From Pantoea nemavictus (GTDB lineage Bacteria > Pseudomonadota > Gammaproteobacteria > Enterobacterales > Enterobacteriaceae), in assembly GCF_037479095.1 (NCBI RefSeq), contig NZ_JBBGZW010000001.1, positions 3,038,001 through 3,102,000 on the forward strand: a stretch of DNA of 64,000 bases, given 5' to 3'. The translations under genes and the position numbers were made by a program. The notes under the pieces were generated by a model. That model did not search any database. It was given only the letters and a program-made list of their open reading frames with translations, and was not told the DNA's origin. This document shows positions 54,694 to 62,690 of the stretch, piece by piece (within the stretch, counting starts at the first letter, position 1; each line of letters begins with the position of its first letter).

Positions 54694-54720
54694 TTATCGG
54701 TAGTTAATGTTTTAACTTTA
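54694..54720 (-). promoter_or_regulatory. FliA (sigma-28) promoter of the chemoreceptor gene
   Basis: Read on the minus strand: TAAAGTTA, 11 bases, ACCGATAA, against the consensus TAAAGTTT-N11-GCCGATAA (seven of eight in each half, correct spacing). Upstream of the chemoreceptor start, consistent with flagellar-class control. Confidence 0.75.
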
Positions 54721-54795
54721 ATTTTTTAGAGGTGTGTCACAGTTTGGTGAATGGCGATGACGTTGATTTTTGGCTGGGCGGGGAAAGGTGTATCT

Positions 54796-54842
54796 GGTCG
54801 CCATGAATGGCGATTCGTAGGGTGCGCGTTTCTGCGCACCGG
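54796..54842. repeat. Bipartite palindromic repeat, copy 2
   Basis: Module B GGTCGCCATGAATGGCGATT, then module A GGTGCGCGTTTCTGCGCACC, joined by CGTAG. Same family as 52928 and 58117. Lies between the cheV 3' end and the chemoreceptor promoter. Confidence 0.7.
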
Positions 54843-54855
54843 AATAACGATGTCA

Positions 54856-55818
54856 TTAACGCGGTTTTTTCAGTACGCCGTGAATCACGCTGGAGAGTTC
54901 GTTAATTTCGAATTTCGCCACGTAACCATCGGCACCGACTTTGCGCACGTGATCTTCGTTGGCGCTGCCGGAGAGCGATGAGTGGATCACCACCGGAATC
55001 TGGCGCAGGTTGTTATCGCGCTTGATATTGCGCGTCAGGGTAAAGCCGTCCATCTCCGGCATTTCCAGATCGGTCAGCACCAGCGCGATCTTGTCGTGAA
55101 TCGACTCGCCGTTGGCCGCGGCTTCTTTCTGCATCTCGTTAATCTTGATCCAGGCTTCCAGACCGGTGTTGTGCATGATGGCCGGAATGCCCATGCTCTT
55201 CAGGCCCTGTTCCAGCAGCTGACGCGCGACTTTAGAATCTTCCGCCACAATCGCCACCTGGCCCGGCTTCAGATTGAAGTCTTTGGCGGTTTCTGCGCTT
55301 GGCTCAACGCCGCGCACCGAGGGAATGATGTCATACAGAATCTGCTCAACGTCCAGCACCATCGCCAGATTGTTACTCTGGCCGTCGGTATCGAGGCAGG
55401 CGATGCTGGTAATATTGCGGCTACCGATGCCCGCTTCCGCGGTATGTACCTGGCTCCAGTCGAGACGCACAATGTTCTCCACCGACTCCACCGCAAACGC
55501 CTGCGTACTGCGCGCATATTCGGTTACCAGCAGCAGATTAAGGCCGGTTTCCGGTTTGCAGCCGGTGACGGCGGGCAGATCGATAACCGGAATAAACTGT
55601 CCGCGAATGCTCGCCATGCCAAGCAGCGGCGATTGCATACCTGCAGCGCGGGTGATGGTCGGCATCGGCACGATTTCACGCAGTTTAAACACGTTGATGC
55701 CGTAGAGCTCAGATTTGCCTTTCAGCTGATCGGAACCCAGGCGGAACAACAGCAGTTCGAATTTATTGGAAAGCGCAAGGTTAGCGCGTTCATCGATCTC
55801 TTTCTGAAAATTATCCAT
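54856..55818 (-). CDS. cheV: Chemotaxis coupling protein CheV
   Basis: Protein of 320 residues: an N-terminal CheW-like domain (about 15-160, FELLLFRLGSDQ, MASIRGQFIPVIDLP) that couples receptors to CheA, and a C-terminal receiver domain (about 178-315) with VAIVAEDSKVARQLL, the phosphoacceptor in LVLTDLEMPEMDGF and VAKFEINEL. Present in Salmonella-type but not E. coli K-12 chemotaxis. Two ATGs are adjacent; I prefer the second because of GAGG spacing. A FliA-like promoter lies upstream. Confidence 0.93.
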   Translation of the reverse strand: MDNFQKEIDERANLALSNKFELLLFRLGSDQLKGKSELYGINVFKLREIVPMPTITRAAGMQSPLLGMASIRGQFIPVIDLPAVTGCKPETGLNLLLVTEYARSTQAFAVESVENIVRLDWSQVHTAEAGIGSRNITSIACLDTDGQSNNLAMVLDVEQILYDIIPSVRGVEPSAETAKDFNLKPGQVAIVAEDSKVARQLLEQGLKSMGIPAIMHNTGLEAWIKINEMQKEAAANGESIHDKIALVLTDLEMPEMDGFTLTRNIKRDNNLRQIPVVIHSSLSGSANEDHVRKVGADGYVAKFEINELSSVIHGVLKKPR

Positions 55819-55877
55819 CATGGCCTCGGGGCAGATCTGGGCTGGGAAAAGGGCAGGGCAAAATCGCCATGATTAAC

Positions 55878-55904
55878 TTATCGGCAGCAGAGAAAAAAAA
55901 TGAA
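55878..55904 (-). promoter_or_regulatory. FliA-like promoter of cheV
   Basis: On the minus strand: TTCATTTT, 11 bases, GCCGATAA. The -10 half is a perfect sigma-28 match; the -35 half matches five of eight. It lies about 60 bases upstream of the cheV start. Confidence 0.6.
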
Positions 55905-55957
55905 GGGAGATAACGGAAATTTTAGCGTGAGAGCGATCGCCCTCACGCGAGAGTCGA

Positions 55958-57337
55958 TTACTTCAGCAGGATGGCGCGTACGCTTTTGCCTTTGATCTTG
56001 CCCTCTTTCAGCTTGATCAGGGCTTTCTTCGCCTGCGCCGCGTCGATGGCGACGTAAGCGTGTGTGGCCGTCATATCGATCTTGCCGATCTGGTCGCCAC
56101 TGAAACCGGCTTCACCGGTCAGCGCGCCGAGGATATCGCCCGGACGGATTTTGGCTTTGCGGCCGCCATCAATGCACAGCGTCATTTTGGTCGCCGGCAG
56201 CGACTTCGCGCTGGTGCCTTTCAGCGTGCTGGAGGAGACCCAGTTGAGCTTCTGCTGCAGATACTCTTCCAGCGCATTGGCGCGCACCATTTCGTCTGGG
56301 GCGACAAAGCTCACCGCCAGACCTTTCTCACCGGCGCGACCGGTACGGCCGATGCGGTGAATGTGCACTTCCGGATCCCACGCCAGCTGAAAGTTCACCA
56401 CCAGCGCCAGCGATTTGATATCCAGGCCGCGCGCCGCCACATCGGTGGCGATCAACACGCGGATGCTGCCGTTGGCGAAGCGAATCAGCACGCGCTCGCG
56501 ATCGCGTTGTTCCAGATCGCCATGCAGGGCTAACGCACTGATATCCCGTTCGTTCAGCGCGGCGGCCACGTCATCACATTCGCGTTTGGTGTTGCAGAAC
56601 ACCACACAAGAGGCCGGTTGCTGCTGGCTGAGCAGGGCACCGAGCAGGCTGTGACGCTCTTTGGCGCTGGCTTCAATAAACTGCTGCTCGATGGTCGGTA
56701 ATTCAGTTTTATCTTCGGTGGCAACCGCCAGCGCATCACGCTGAAAACGCTGGCTGAGGCTGGCGATGGTATCCGGCCAGGTAGCAGAGAACAGCAGCGT
56801 CTGGCGCGTCTCTGGCGTAAAGCCAATGATTGCTTCCATATCGTCGCGGAAGCCCATCTCCAGCATGCGATCCGCTTCATCCAGCACCAGCGTTTGCAGC
56901 TGGCTAAGATCGAGGTTGTCGCGCTTGAGGTGATCGAGCAAACGACCCGGCGTGCCGACCACGATGTGCGGTGCATGCACCAGTGAATCACGCTGCGCGC
57001 TCATCGGTTGGCCACCGCACAGCGTCAGAATTTTGATATTGCGGGTAAAGCGCGCCAGCTGGCGCAGCACATTGCTGACCTGATCGGCCAGTTCGCGCGT
57101 TGGGCACAGAATCAGCGCCTGCGTATGGAACTGGCTGTTATCAATACGGTTCAGCAAACCCACACCAAACGCGGCGGTTTTGCCACTGCCGGTTTTTGCC
57201 TGCGCACGCACGTCGCGCCCTTCCAGAATAGCGGGCAGGGAAGCGGCCTGAATCGGCGTCATGGCGTCGAAACCCATCTCGCGCAGGTTATCGAGTTGGC
57301 TGGCAGGCAGTTGCGTCAGGGTAGAAAAAGCAGTCAC
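55958..57337 (-). CDS. dbpA: ATP-dependent RNA helicase DbpA
   Basis: DEAD-box helicase of 459 residues (E. coli DbpA has 457). Motif I AQAKTGSGKTAAFG, motif Ia PTRELADQV, motif II VLDEADRMLEMGF, motif III FSATWP, motif VI HRIGRTGRAG, and a C-terminal RNA-recognition domain (TLCIDGGRKAKIRPGDILGALTG) that targets the hairpin 92 region of 23S rRNA during 50S assembly. I use the GTG with codon end 57337, which aligns with the E. coli start (TAFSTL); its ribosome-binding site is weak. The longer ATG frame adds 42 residues without family support. Confidence 0.92.
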   Translation of the reverse strand: MTAFSTLTQLPASQLDNLREMGFDAMTPIQAASLPAILEGRDVRAQAKTGSGKTAAFGVGLLNRIDNSQFHTQALILCPTRELADQVSNVLRQLARFTRNIKILTLCGGQPMSAQRDSLVHAPHIVVGTPGRLLDHLKRDNLDLSQLQTLVLDEADRMLEMGFRDDMEAIIGFTPETRQTLLFSATWPDTIASLSQRFQRDALAVATEDKTELPTIEQQFIEASAKERHSLLGALLSQQQPASCVVFCNTKRECDDVAAALNERDISALALHGDLEQRDRERVLIRFANGSIRVLIATDVAARGLDIKSLALVVNFQLAWDPEVHIHRIGRTGRAGEKGLAVSFVAPDEMVRANALEEYLQQKLNWVSSSTLKGTSAKSLPATKMTLCIDGGRKAKIRPGDILGALTGEAGFSGDQIGKIDMTATHAYVAIDAAQAKKALIKLKEGKIKGKSVRAILLK

Positions 57338-57713
57338 GGGAATGTCTCTAATTGCGGGTAGGATTGCGGCGGTCAGTCTGGCAGAAAGGGCCGGGATCGG
57401 CAATGGCAAAAGCGTGGTTGGTTTAGGCGTGAAATCAGTTAGCAATGCGATCGTTTTGTTCATTTTATCAGCGAGAACTCTCGCATAGTTCTAATGCTTT
57501 TCCGGTTGCTTTTACGCTAGCGCGTTGCGGGAAAAACAGACATCTTTAATGAAAAGGTGGGATTACCCTTGATAAATAAGCCTTATCGCATCTTTTAGTC
57601 GCCTTTTAGCGGGGGTAACGCTTATGTGTCGCTCCGGTTGGGTAAAATTCTGATTAAAAAACACCGTCGATTTGCTTTATATTTAGCGCGCCATTTGGCT
57701 AATTATAAAGTAC
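57338..57713. other. Intergenic region upstream of dbpA
   Basis: No supported gene. Contains the unassigned extended frame of dbpA and AT-rich sequence with no site I can name. Confidence 0.35.
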
Positions 57714-57785
57714 CCGAAATAATTCATGATGCAGGAAGGCGGCAAACGAGAGCAGCCAACGCACCTGCAGCGTGAAGGATGAAGG
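57714..57785. repeat. Short form of the ERIC-flanking palindromic repeat
   Basis: Inverted relative to the copy at 51160-51275. Reverse-complemented it gives CCTTCATCCTTCACGCTGCAGG, then TGCGTTGGCTGC, a 5-7 base junction, and TTGCCGCCTTCCTGCAT, then CATGAATTATTTCGG, matching the outer arms of the long copy while lacking its ERIC core. Confidence 0.75.
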
Positions 57786-57806
57786 GTAAATTCAGAGGTC
57801 ATTTCA

Positions 57807-58004
57807 TTGAGTCATCATGTCCAGGGACAAAACGAAGACATTCTGAAGATCGTCGGCCGCGCCGTGTTAACGCTGCATCTGCATGGGGAAACTTTGTCAT
57901 CGGATAAAGTCAGCTCCATGATTGCCTGTTACGCGGAAGAAGAGCCTGTCAGCGACGATGAAAACCAGCGGCTGTATGCGCTGGCGATTCAGATGCTTTC
58001 GTAA
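57807..58004 (+). CDS. YmgB/AriR-like small biofilm/acid-resistance regulator family protein
   Basis: Small protein of 65 residues with a TTG start preceded by AGAGG; no in-frame ATG is available near the N-terminus. The central pattern DILKIVGRAVLTLHLHGETLSSDKVSSMI resembles the YmgB/AriR and YcgZ family (VLGQAVTNLMLSGDNVNNK in AriR as I recall it), a three-helix dimer linked to biofilm and acid resistance. The match is modest, so the family call is tentative. A clear terminator follows. Confidence 0.6.
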   Translation: MSHHVQGQNEDILKIVGRAVLTLHLHGETLSSDKVSSMIACYAEEEPVSDDENQRLYALAIQMLS

Positions 58005-58053
58005 ATCCAGCACTCATCGGGTGTGCGCATGCCGCCCTTTTTATGTCGTACGT

Positions 58054-58078
58054 AAAGCCTCCTTGCGGAGGCTTTTTT
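58054..58078 (+). terminator. Terminator after the YmgB-like gene
   Basis: Stem AAAGCCTCC / GGAGGCTTT with loop TTGC and a following T-run. Confidence 0.85.
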
Positions 58079-58116
58079 GTTTATGGCGTCAATATGATTC
58101 GCGCATTGAGTGGGAC

Positions 58117-58170
58117 GGTCGCCATAAATGGCGACCCTACAACAGCGGAGGGTGCGCATTCATGCGCCTT
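58117..58170. repeat. Bipartite palindromic repeat, copy 3
   Basis: Module B GGTCGCCATAAATGGCGACC (58117-58136), then module A GGTGCGCATTCATGCGCCTT (58151-58170). Third member of the family seen at 52928 and 54796; located just past the amidohydrolase stop. Confidence 0.75.
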
Positions 58171-58177
58171 GAGAACA

Positions 58178-59551
58178 TCAGGCGCTAAACACCGGCAATC
58201 CGCGGTGGAAGGTGGCGCGTACCGGGGAAATGCGCGCTACGGCTTCGGCGGAACAGCTGGCCTCAACCAGCATCATGCTGGCTTCATCCGCCACCTGCGG
58301 CCATTGGCGCTCGCCCTGATTCGATAGCGGTAAAATGCCGCCGGTGGCGATATGCAGCGCACGGCTTAAACCAAACTCATCGGAACCGCGATACAGCTGC
58401 GCGTACAGATTGGCTTTTTCCAGCATGCTGCCGGTGCCAAACGGCGACCAGTGATCGATCACGCTATCGGTCCCGGTCATCACCGTGATGCCCGCCGCTT
58501 GCAGTTGCGGTAGTGGCATGGTCAGTTTGCCAATCGGAATCGTTGAGGCCACGCTCATCTGCTGCTCCGCCATGCCGGCAATCATCTGATCCAGCGCCTT
58601 GCCTTCCAGCGTAGCGAGCGCAAAGCCGTGGCTCAGCGTCACTTTACCTTTCAGCTGTGGATTTTTTGCAATGGTATCAACCATGTACTGAATCGCTGCC
58701 ACGCCAGCGGGCGAGGTTTCATGCAGGTGGATATCCACGCCGCGCTGGAAATCGATAGCGATCTGGAACATGGCATCCAGCGACGCCTGCATCGCGCCAT
58801 CCACGTTGGTCGGATCGAGTCCGCCAACGAACTCTACGCCCATCTGCATCGCTTCACGCATCAAACCATCGACTTTCGAGTGCAGCAAACCGTGCTGCGG
58901 GAACGCAACAATTTCACAGGGAAATTCCGGGTGATCGGCCAGCGCCAGCTTCAGATGCTCAAGACTTTTCAGGCCGCTAACCGGATCGATATTGCAGTGG
59001 CTGCGCGCTTCGGTGGTGCCTTTACTGTGCAACAGGCCAATGATCGCTGCAGCACGCGCCTGCGAGGTCGGCAGCAGCTGCGGGATCAGCACCTGCTCAC
59101 GCGCAATCATATCCATGATGGTTTTGCCCTGACGCGGACGCGGCGCTTGCCACGGGCCACCGTAGAAGGTTTTGTCGAGATGAATGTGCATATCGCGGGT
59201 GCGGGGCAGCAGCAGGGCGCCGTTGGCATCCCACTGCGTGAGCGCGGCATTGCGCGCTTTGCCGGCAGCATCAATTGTAACGAAAGCGCCATCTTTGATC
59301 GTGATGTCGTACAGCGCGGTGCGCGTAGCGATGATTTCACTGCCGTCGCGCTCAAAGCCCTCTTCGAGACGCACGTTAAGCAGTTGGTAGTGGGCGACGC
59401 GCGGCGGTGGCGTGTGCGGTTGCGTACTGTTTGACAGCAGCGGAGAGGCTTGTCCGGCATAGCTCATACCGGCTGCCATCAGGCTGCCAGCAGCGGTCAG
59501 GCTAAGAAATTCGCGACGGCTGGGAGAAGTGAGTTGCATCAGAGGTTCCAT
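58178..59551 (-). CDS. Tat-exported amidohydrolase, cytosine deaminase-like
   Basis: Metal-dependent hydrolase of 457 residues. The N-terminus carries a twin-arginine signal (SRREFLSLTAAGSLMAAG), so it is probably exported folded to the periplasm. Metal ligands are in DMHIHLDKTF, DIHLHETSP, LSHGFAL and the aspartate of TGTDSVIDHW, as in cytosine deaminase and YahJ-like enzymes. The substrate, probably a cyclic amide or aminated heterocycle, is unknown. The start is uncertain: I use the ATG with codon end 59551; no strong ribosome-binding site is visible. A LysR gene on the same strand lies upstream. Confidence 0.8.
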   Translation of the reverse strand: MEPLMQLTSPSRREFLSLTAAGSLMAAGMSYAGQASPLLSNSTQPHTPPPRVAHYQLLNVRLEEGFERDGSEIIATRTALYDITIKDGAFVTIDAAGKARNAALTQWDANGALLLPRTRDMHIHLDKTFYGGPWQAPRPRQGKTIMDMIAREQVLIPQLLPTSQARAAAIIGLLHSKGTTEARSHCNIDPVSGLKSLEHLKLALADHPEFPCEIVAFPQHGLLHSKVDGLMREAMQMGVEFVGGLDPTNVDGAMQASLDAMFQIAIDFQRGVDIHLHETSPAGVAAIQYMVDTIAKNPQLKGKVTLSHGFALATLEGKALDQMIAGMAEQQMSVASTIPIGKLTMPLPQLQAAGITVMTGTDSVIDHWSPFGTGSMLEKANLYAQLYRGSDEFGLSRALHIATGGILPLSNQGERQWPQVADEASMMLVEASCSAEAVARISPVRATFHRGLPVFSA

Positions 59552-59601
59552 CAAATGAGAAACGCTTAATCTGGCAAAACCTGACGCGGCGCGCTGCGAT
59601 A

Positions 59602-59626
59602 TTTTCCACTGATGAGCAGTGGAAAA
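59602..59626. other. Perfect hairpin downstream of the LysR gene
   Basis: TTTTCCACTG-ATGAG-CAGTGGAAAA, a 10-bp perfect inverted repeat immediately after the LysR stop and before the amidohydrolase start. It has no T-tract beyond the stem, so it may be a weak terminator or an operator. Confidence 0.5.
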
Positions 59627-59627
59627 A

Positions 59628-60488
59628 TCACTGCCACTGCAACTGGCAAAACGTCACGAGCGCGGCGGCCAGCGCCTGCTGCAACGCATCCTGCGGCGTA
59701 CGACAAAACAGCGCCAGTTCAAAATGGCTAATGCTCGGCAACCCGTCAGCTTCGCTTAGTACGCGATGCTCCGGCAGGCGGCAGCTGGCGGGCAGCAGCG
59801 TCACACCTAATCCGGCGGCGCTGGCGCTGGCAAGGGCCACTAAACTGGCGCTGCTGTAGCTAATGCGCCAGCTGCGGCCGAGGCTGTCTAGCGTCTGCGC
59901 CATCTCTTCGCGGTACAAACCGAGCTGTGGAAACACCACCAATGGCACCGGCGTTTGCTCAAAGCAGGGATGGGCGGCGCTATCCAGCCACAGCAGCGGC
60001 TCCGGACGTGAAGCCAGCGGGCGCTCGCCGCCGGGCTGTTTAATCAGCAGGATATCCAGCTCTTCGCGCTGCCATGCGCGATGCAGATCGACATACATGC
60101 CGCTCATCACGTCAAGGCGCAGCTGCGGGTGTTCGCGGCTGAATTCCGCCAGCAAACCGGCGGTCGGCGCGGCGAAATCTTCCGGCACGCCGAGGCGTAA
60201 AACGCCGTCACGCCATTTGTCGCTCAGCACGTCGTGTGCTTCGCCGTTCAGCGCGATAATACGGCGCGCATAGCCGAGCAGTTTTTCGCCCTCTTCAGTT
60301 AGCGCGACCTGATGCGAAGTGCGCTCCAGCAGCGCTTTGCCAATCATCTCTTCCAGCCGACGTACTTGCTGGCTGACGGTAGATTGCGACAGATGCACGC
60401 GATCGGCGGCGCGCGTAAAGCTGGCGGTTTCGCATACCGCGACGAAGCTCAGCAGCTGCTGCGGGGTGAACATCGGCTGACGATTCAT
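59628..60488 (-). CDS. LysR-type transcriptional regulator
   Basis: Regulator of 286 residues. The N-terminal winged helix-turn-helix is LLSFVAVCETASFTRAADRVHLSQSTVSQQVRRLEE (shown here only to mark residues 11-45), followed by a periplasmic-binding-like effector domain. The closest subgroup cannot be named. It is divergent from a CynX-type transporter gene across 87 bases, the usual arrangement for a LysR regulator and its target, and it precedes the amidohydrolase gene. The start is ambiguous between two ATGs; I use the one giving MNRQPMFTPQQ. Confidence 0.85.
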   Translation of the reverse strand: MNRQPMFTPQQLLSFVAVCETASFTRAADRVHLSQSTVSQQVRRLEEMIGKALLERTSHQVALTEEGEKLLGYARRIIALNGEAHDVLSDKWRDGVLRLGVPEDFAAPTAGLLAEFSREHPQLRLDVMSGMYVDLHRAWQREELDILLIKQPGGERPLASRPEPLLWLDSAAHPCFEQTPVPLVVFPQLGLYREEMAQTLDSLGRSWRISYSSASLVALASASAAGLGVTLLPASCRLPEHRVLSEADGLPSISHFELALFCRTPQDALQQALAAALVTFCQLQWQ

Positions 60489-60575
60489 TATTCCACTGGT
60501 CACCATGGTGTTATTTCATTTCCAAATAGTAACCACTGCTGCGATGCTGGCAACTCTTTTACAGCAGGATTGTGT

Positions 60576-61748
60576 ATGAATCGACATTATAACGGACTAA
60601 CACTCGGCGCTTTGGTGCTGGCTGGGCTGAATATGCGTCCGTTTCTCACTTCTATTAGTCCATTACTCGGCCAGCTGCGCCAGGCGATGGGACTCTCTTC
60701 ACTGGCGGCCTCGCTGCTGCCCGCAGTACCGATGGTGATGATGGGCGCGGTGGCGCTGCTAAGCGCTTCGTTGATGCAACGCGTGCCGCTGCAACGCTTG
60801 CTGCTGGCCGGATTGATGCTGCTACTGCTGGCGCTGGCCGCGCGCGGCATCATCCATGACGGCAGCTGGCTGGTGGTGAGTGCTCTCTTTGGCGGCCTTG
60901 GCGTGGGCGTGGTGCAGATGGCGATGCCAGGCTTGATTCGTCAGCGGTTTGCCCAGCGCAGCGCGGCAGTGACCGGACTGTGGGCCGGGGCGCTCATGGG
61001 CGGTGGCGGCTTGGGCGCCGCGCTGTCACCGTGGCTGAGCGAGCATTATGGTTGGTCGCTGGCGTTGACCGGCTGGGCGCTGCCGGTGCTGCTGGCGATT
61101 GGCCTGTGGCTCTACGTGCGCGTTCCGACTGCCGCAAGCACGGAAAACATTGCGCTGCCGTCGCTGTGGCGCAAACCGCGTGCCTGGACGCTGGCGCTGA
61201 GTTTTGGCCTGGTGAACGGCGGTTATGCCACCTGTGTCGCCTGGCTACCGGATGCTTATCAGCAACTGGGCTGGTCAGCGCAGGCCGGCGGTTCGCTGCT
61301 GGGCGTGATGATTCTGTGCCAGGTGGCGGGCGCGCTGCTGATGCCGCTGCTGGCGCGTAAGGCCGATCGCCGTCCGCAGCTGATTATTAGCCTGGTTTGT
61401 CAGTTGATCGGCATGAGCGGTTTTCTGCTGGCACCGCAATTGGCACCGTGGCTGTGGGCGGCGATTGCCGGTTTTGGCCTCGGCGCGGCGTTCCCATTGG
61501 CGATGGTGCTGGCGCTCGACCATCTGCCCCATCCGCAGGCCGGTGCGCGGCTGGTGGCGTTCATGCAGGGCGCGGGGTTTATCATCGCTGGCAGCATGCC
61601 GTTTATCGCCGGTCAGCTGCAGGCGTTGACCCACAGTTTTTGCAGCGTCTGGCTCATGCAAGCGGCGGTGACCGTCGGGCTAATCGTGCTTAACCTGCGC
61701 TTTCATCCTCACAGCTACCGTCGCGCCTTTGGTCAGACATCGGTGTGA
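60576..61748 (+). CDS. Major facilitator transporter, CynX/NimT family
   Basis: Inner-membrane transporter of 390 residues with about twelve helices. The N-terminus LNMRPFLTSISPLLGQLRQAMGL matches the CynX/NimT/YeaN group (cyanate or nitroimidazole transporters). I chose the ATG at 60576 (CAGGA upstream); the longer frame would run through the LysR promoter. It may export or import the substrate or product of the neighbouring amidohydrolase, under the LysR regulator. The substrate is not known. Confidence 0.85.
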   Translation: MNRHYNGLTLGALVLAGLNMRPFLTSISPLLGQLRQAMGLSSLAASLLPAVPMVMMGAVALLSASLMQRVPLQRLLLAGLMLLLLALAARGIIHDGSWLVVSALFGGLGVGVVQMAMPGLIRQRFAQRSAAVTGLWAGALMGGGGLGAALSPWLSEHYGWSLALTGWALPVLLAIGLWLYVRVPTAASTENIALPSLWRKPRAWTLALSFGLVNGGYATCVAWLPDAYQQLGWSAQAGGSLLGVMILCQVAGALLMPLLARKADRRPQLIISLVCQLIGMSGFLLAPQLAPWLWAAIAGFGLGAAFPLAMVLALDHLPHPQAGARLVAFMQGAGFIIAGSMPFIAGQLQALTHSFCSVWLMQAAVTVGLIVLNLRFHPHSYRRAFGQTSV

Positions 61749-61762
61749 TTGGTCCTACCAAA
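61748..61762. promoter_or_regulatory. LldR operator, distal
   Basis: ATTGGTCCTACCAAA, matching the GntR/FadR-family pattern TGGT-N3-ACCA. Centre 126 bases upstream of the proximal copy, close to twelve helical turns, consistent with DNA looping. Confidence 0.65.
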
Positions 61763-61873
61763 TGAGTGAAATTGCGCCGCATCATCACATAACGGGAAAA
61801 ATCACGCGCCTTTCGTTGCGTTGAGTTAACAATGCATTAACTATCTGGAACCTGAAATCCCGACCAAACGAAT

Positions 61874-61888
61874 ATTGGTCCTACCAAT
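61874..61888. promoter_or_regulatory. LldR operator, proximal
   Basis: Perfect palindrome ATTGGT-CCT-ACCAAT located just upstream of the lldR ribosome-binding site. With the distal copy it flanks the expected promoter, as the two LldR operators do in E. coli lldPRD. Confidence 0.7.
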
Positions 61889-61901
61889 GGTGGAGGGTTC
61901 C

Positions 61902-62690
61902 ATGAATGATAACTCGCCGCGCTTAGCGGATACGCTGCGCGCGCGGCTCTGCACGTGGATCAGTGAACATCAGCTGGAGCCGGGCATGCGTTTGCCCTCC
62001 GAACGCGCGCTGGCGGCGGAATTTGGTGCCTCACGTTCATCACTGCGTGAGGCAATTCAGCAGTTGATCAGCAGCGGCGTGCTCGTTAGCAAACGCGGAG
62101 GCGGCACCTGGGTACGCCAGCCGCAGGCGCCGTGGTCGGAACAGCGTATCGTTGAGCCGATTCGTCAGTTGCTGGCCGCCGATCCCGACTATCGCTATGA
62201 CATCCTGGAAGCGCGTCATGCCATTGAGGCCAGCACCGCCTGGCACGCGGCGTTACGCGCCACCGAATCCGATAAAGAGCGGTTGCGCTACGCCTTCGAT
62301 GCGCTGTTGAAGATGAACGAGAGCGACGATCCCGATCTCGCGGCGCAAGCCGATCTGCGCTTCCATCTCGCCATCGCCGAAGCCTCGCACAATGTGGTAT
62401 TGCTGCAAACCATGCGCGGCTTCTTCGATCTGCTGCAATCCTCGGTGCTGCACAGCCGCCAGCGCATGTATACCCATCCGGTGATTTTCAATCGCTTGCA
62501 CGAACAGCATCAGGCGATGTTCGAGGCGGTGATGAGCGGTGACGCGGAAGCGGCGCGCCAGGCGGCGATGGATCACCTCGGCTTCGTGCATACCACCATG
62601 AAAACCCTGCATGAAGATGAAGCGCGTCAGGCGCGGATTACGCGTCTGCCGGGCCACGATTTACCTCAGCATAAGGAAAACAACGGATGA
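61902..62690 (+). CDS. lldR: L-lactate-responsive transcriptional regulator LldR
   Basis: GntR/FadR-family regulator of 262 residues. The N-terminal winged helix-turn-helix ([31 protein letters not shown]) and the FCD ligand domain ([38 protein letters not shown]) are very like E. coli LldR. It represses lactate utilisation in the absence of L-lactate. GGAGGG precedes the ATG at 61902. The stop overlaps the lldD start (ATGA). The permease gene lldP that precedes lldR in E. coli is not present here. Confidence 0.94.
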   Translation: MNDNSPRLADTLRARLCTWISEHQLEPGMRLPSERALAAEFGASRSSLREAIQQLISSGVLVSKRGGGTWVRQPQAPWSEQRIVEPIRQLLAADPDYRYDILEARHAIEASTAWHAALRATESDKERLRYAFDALLKMNESDDPDLAAQADLRFHLAIAEASHNVVLLQTMRGFFDLLQSSVLHSRQRMYTHPVIFNRLHEQHQAMFEAVMSGDAEAARQAAMDHLGFVHTTMKTLHEDEARQARITRLPGHDLPQHKENNG

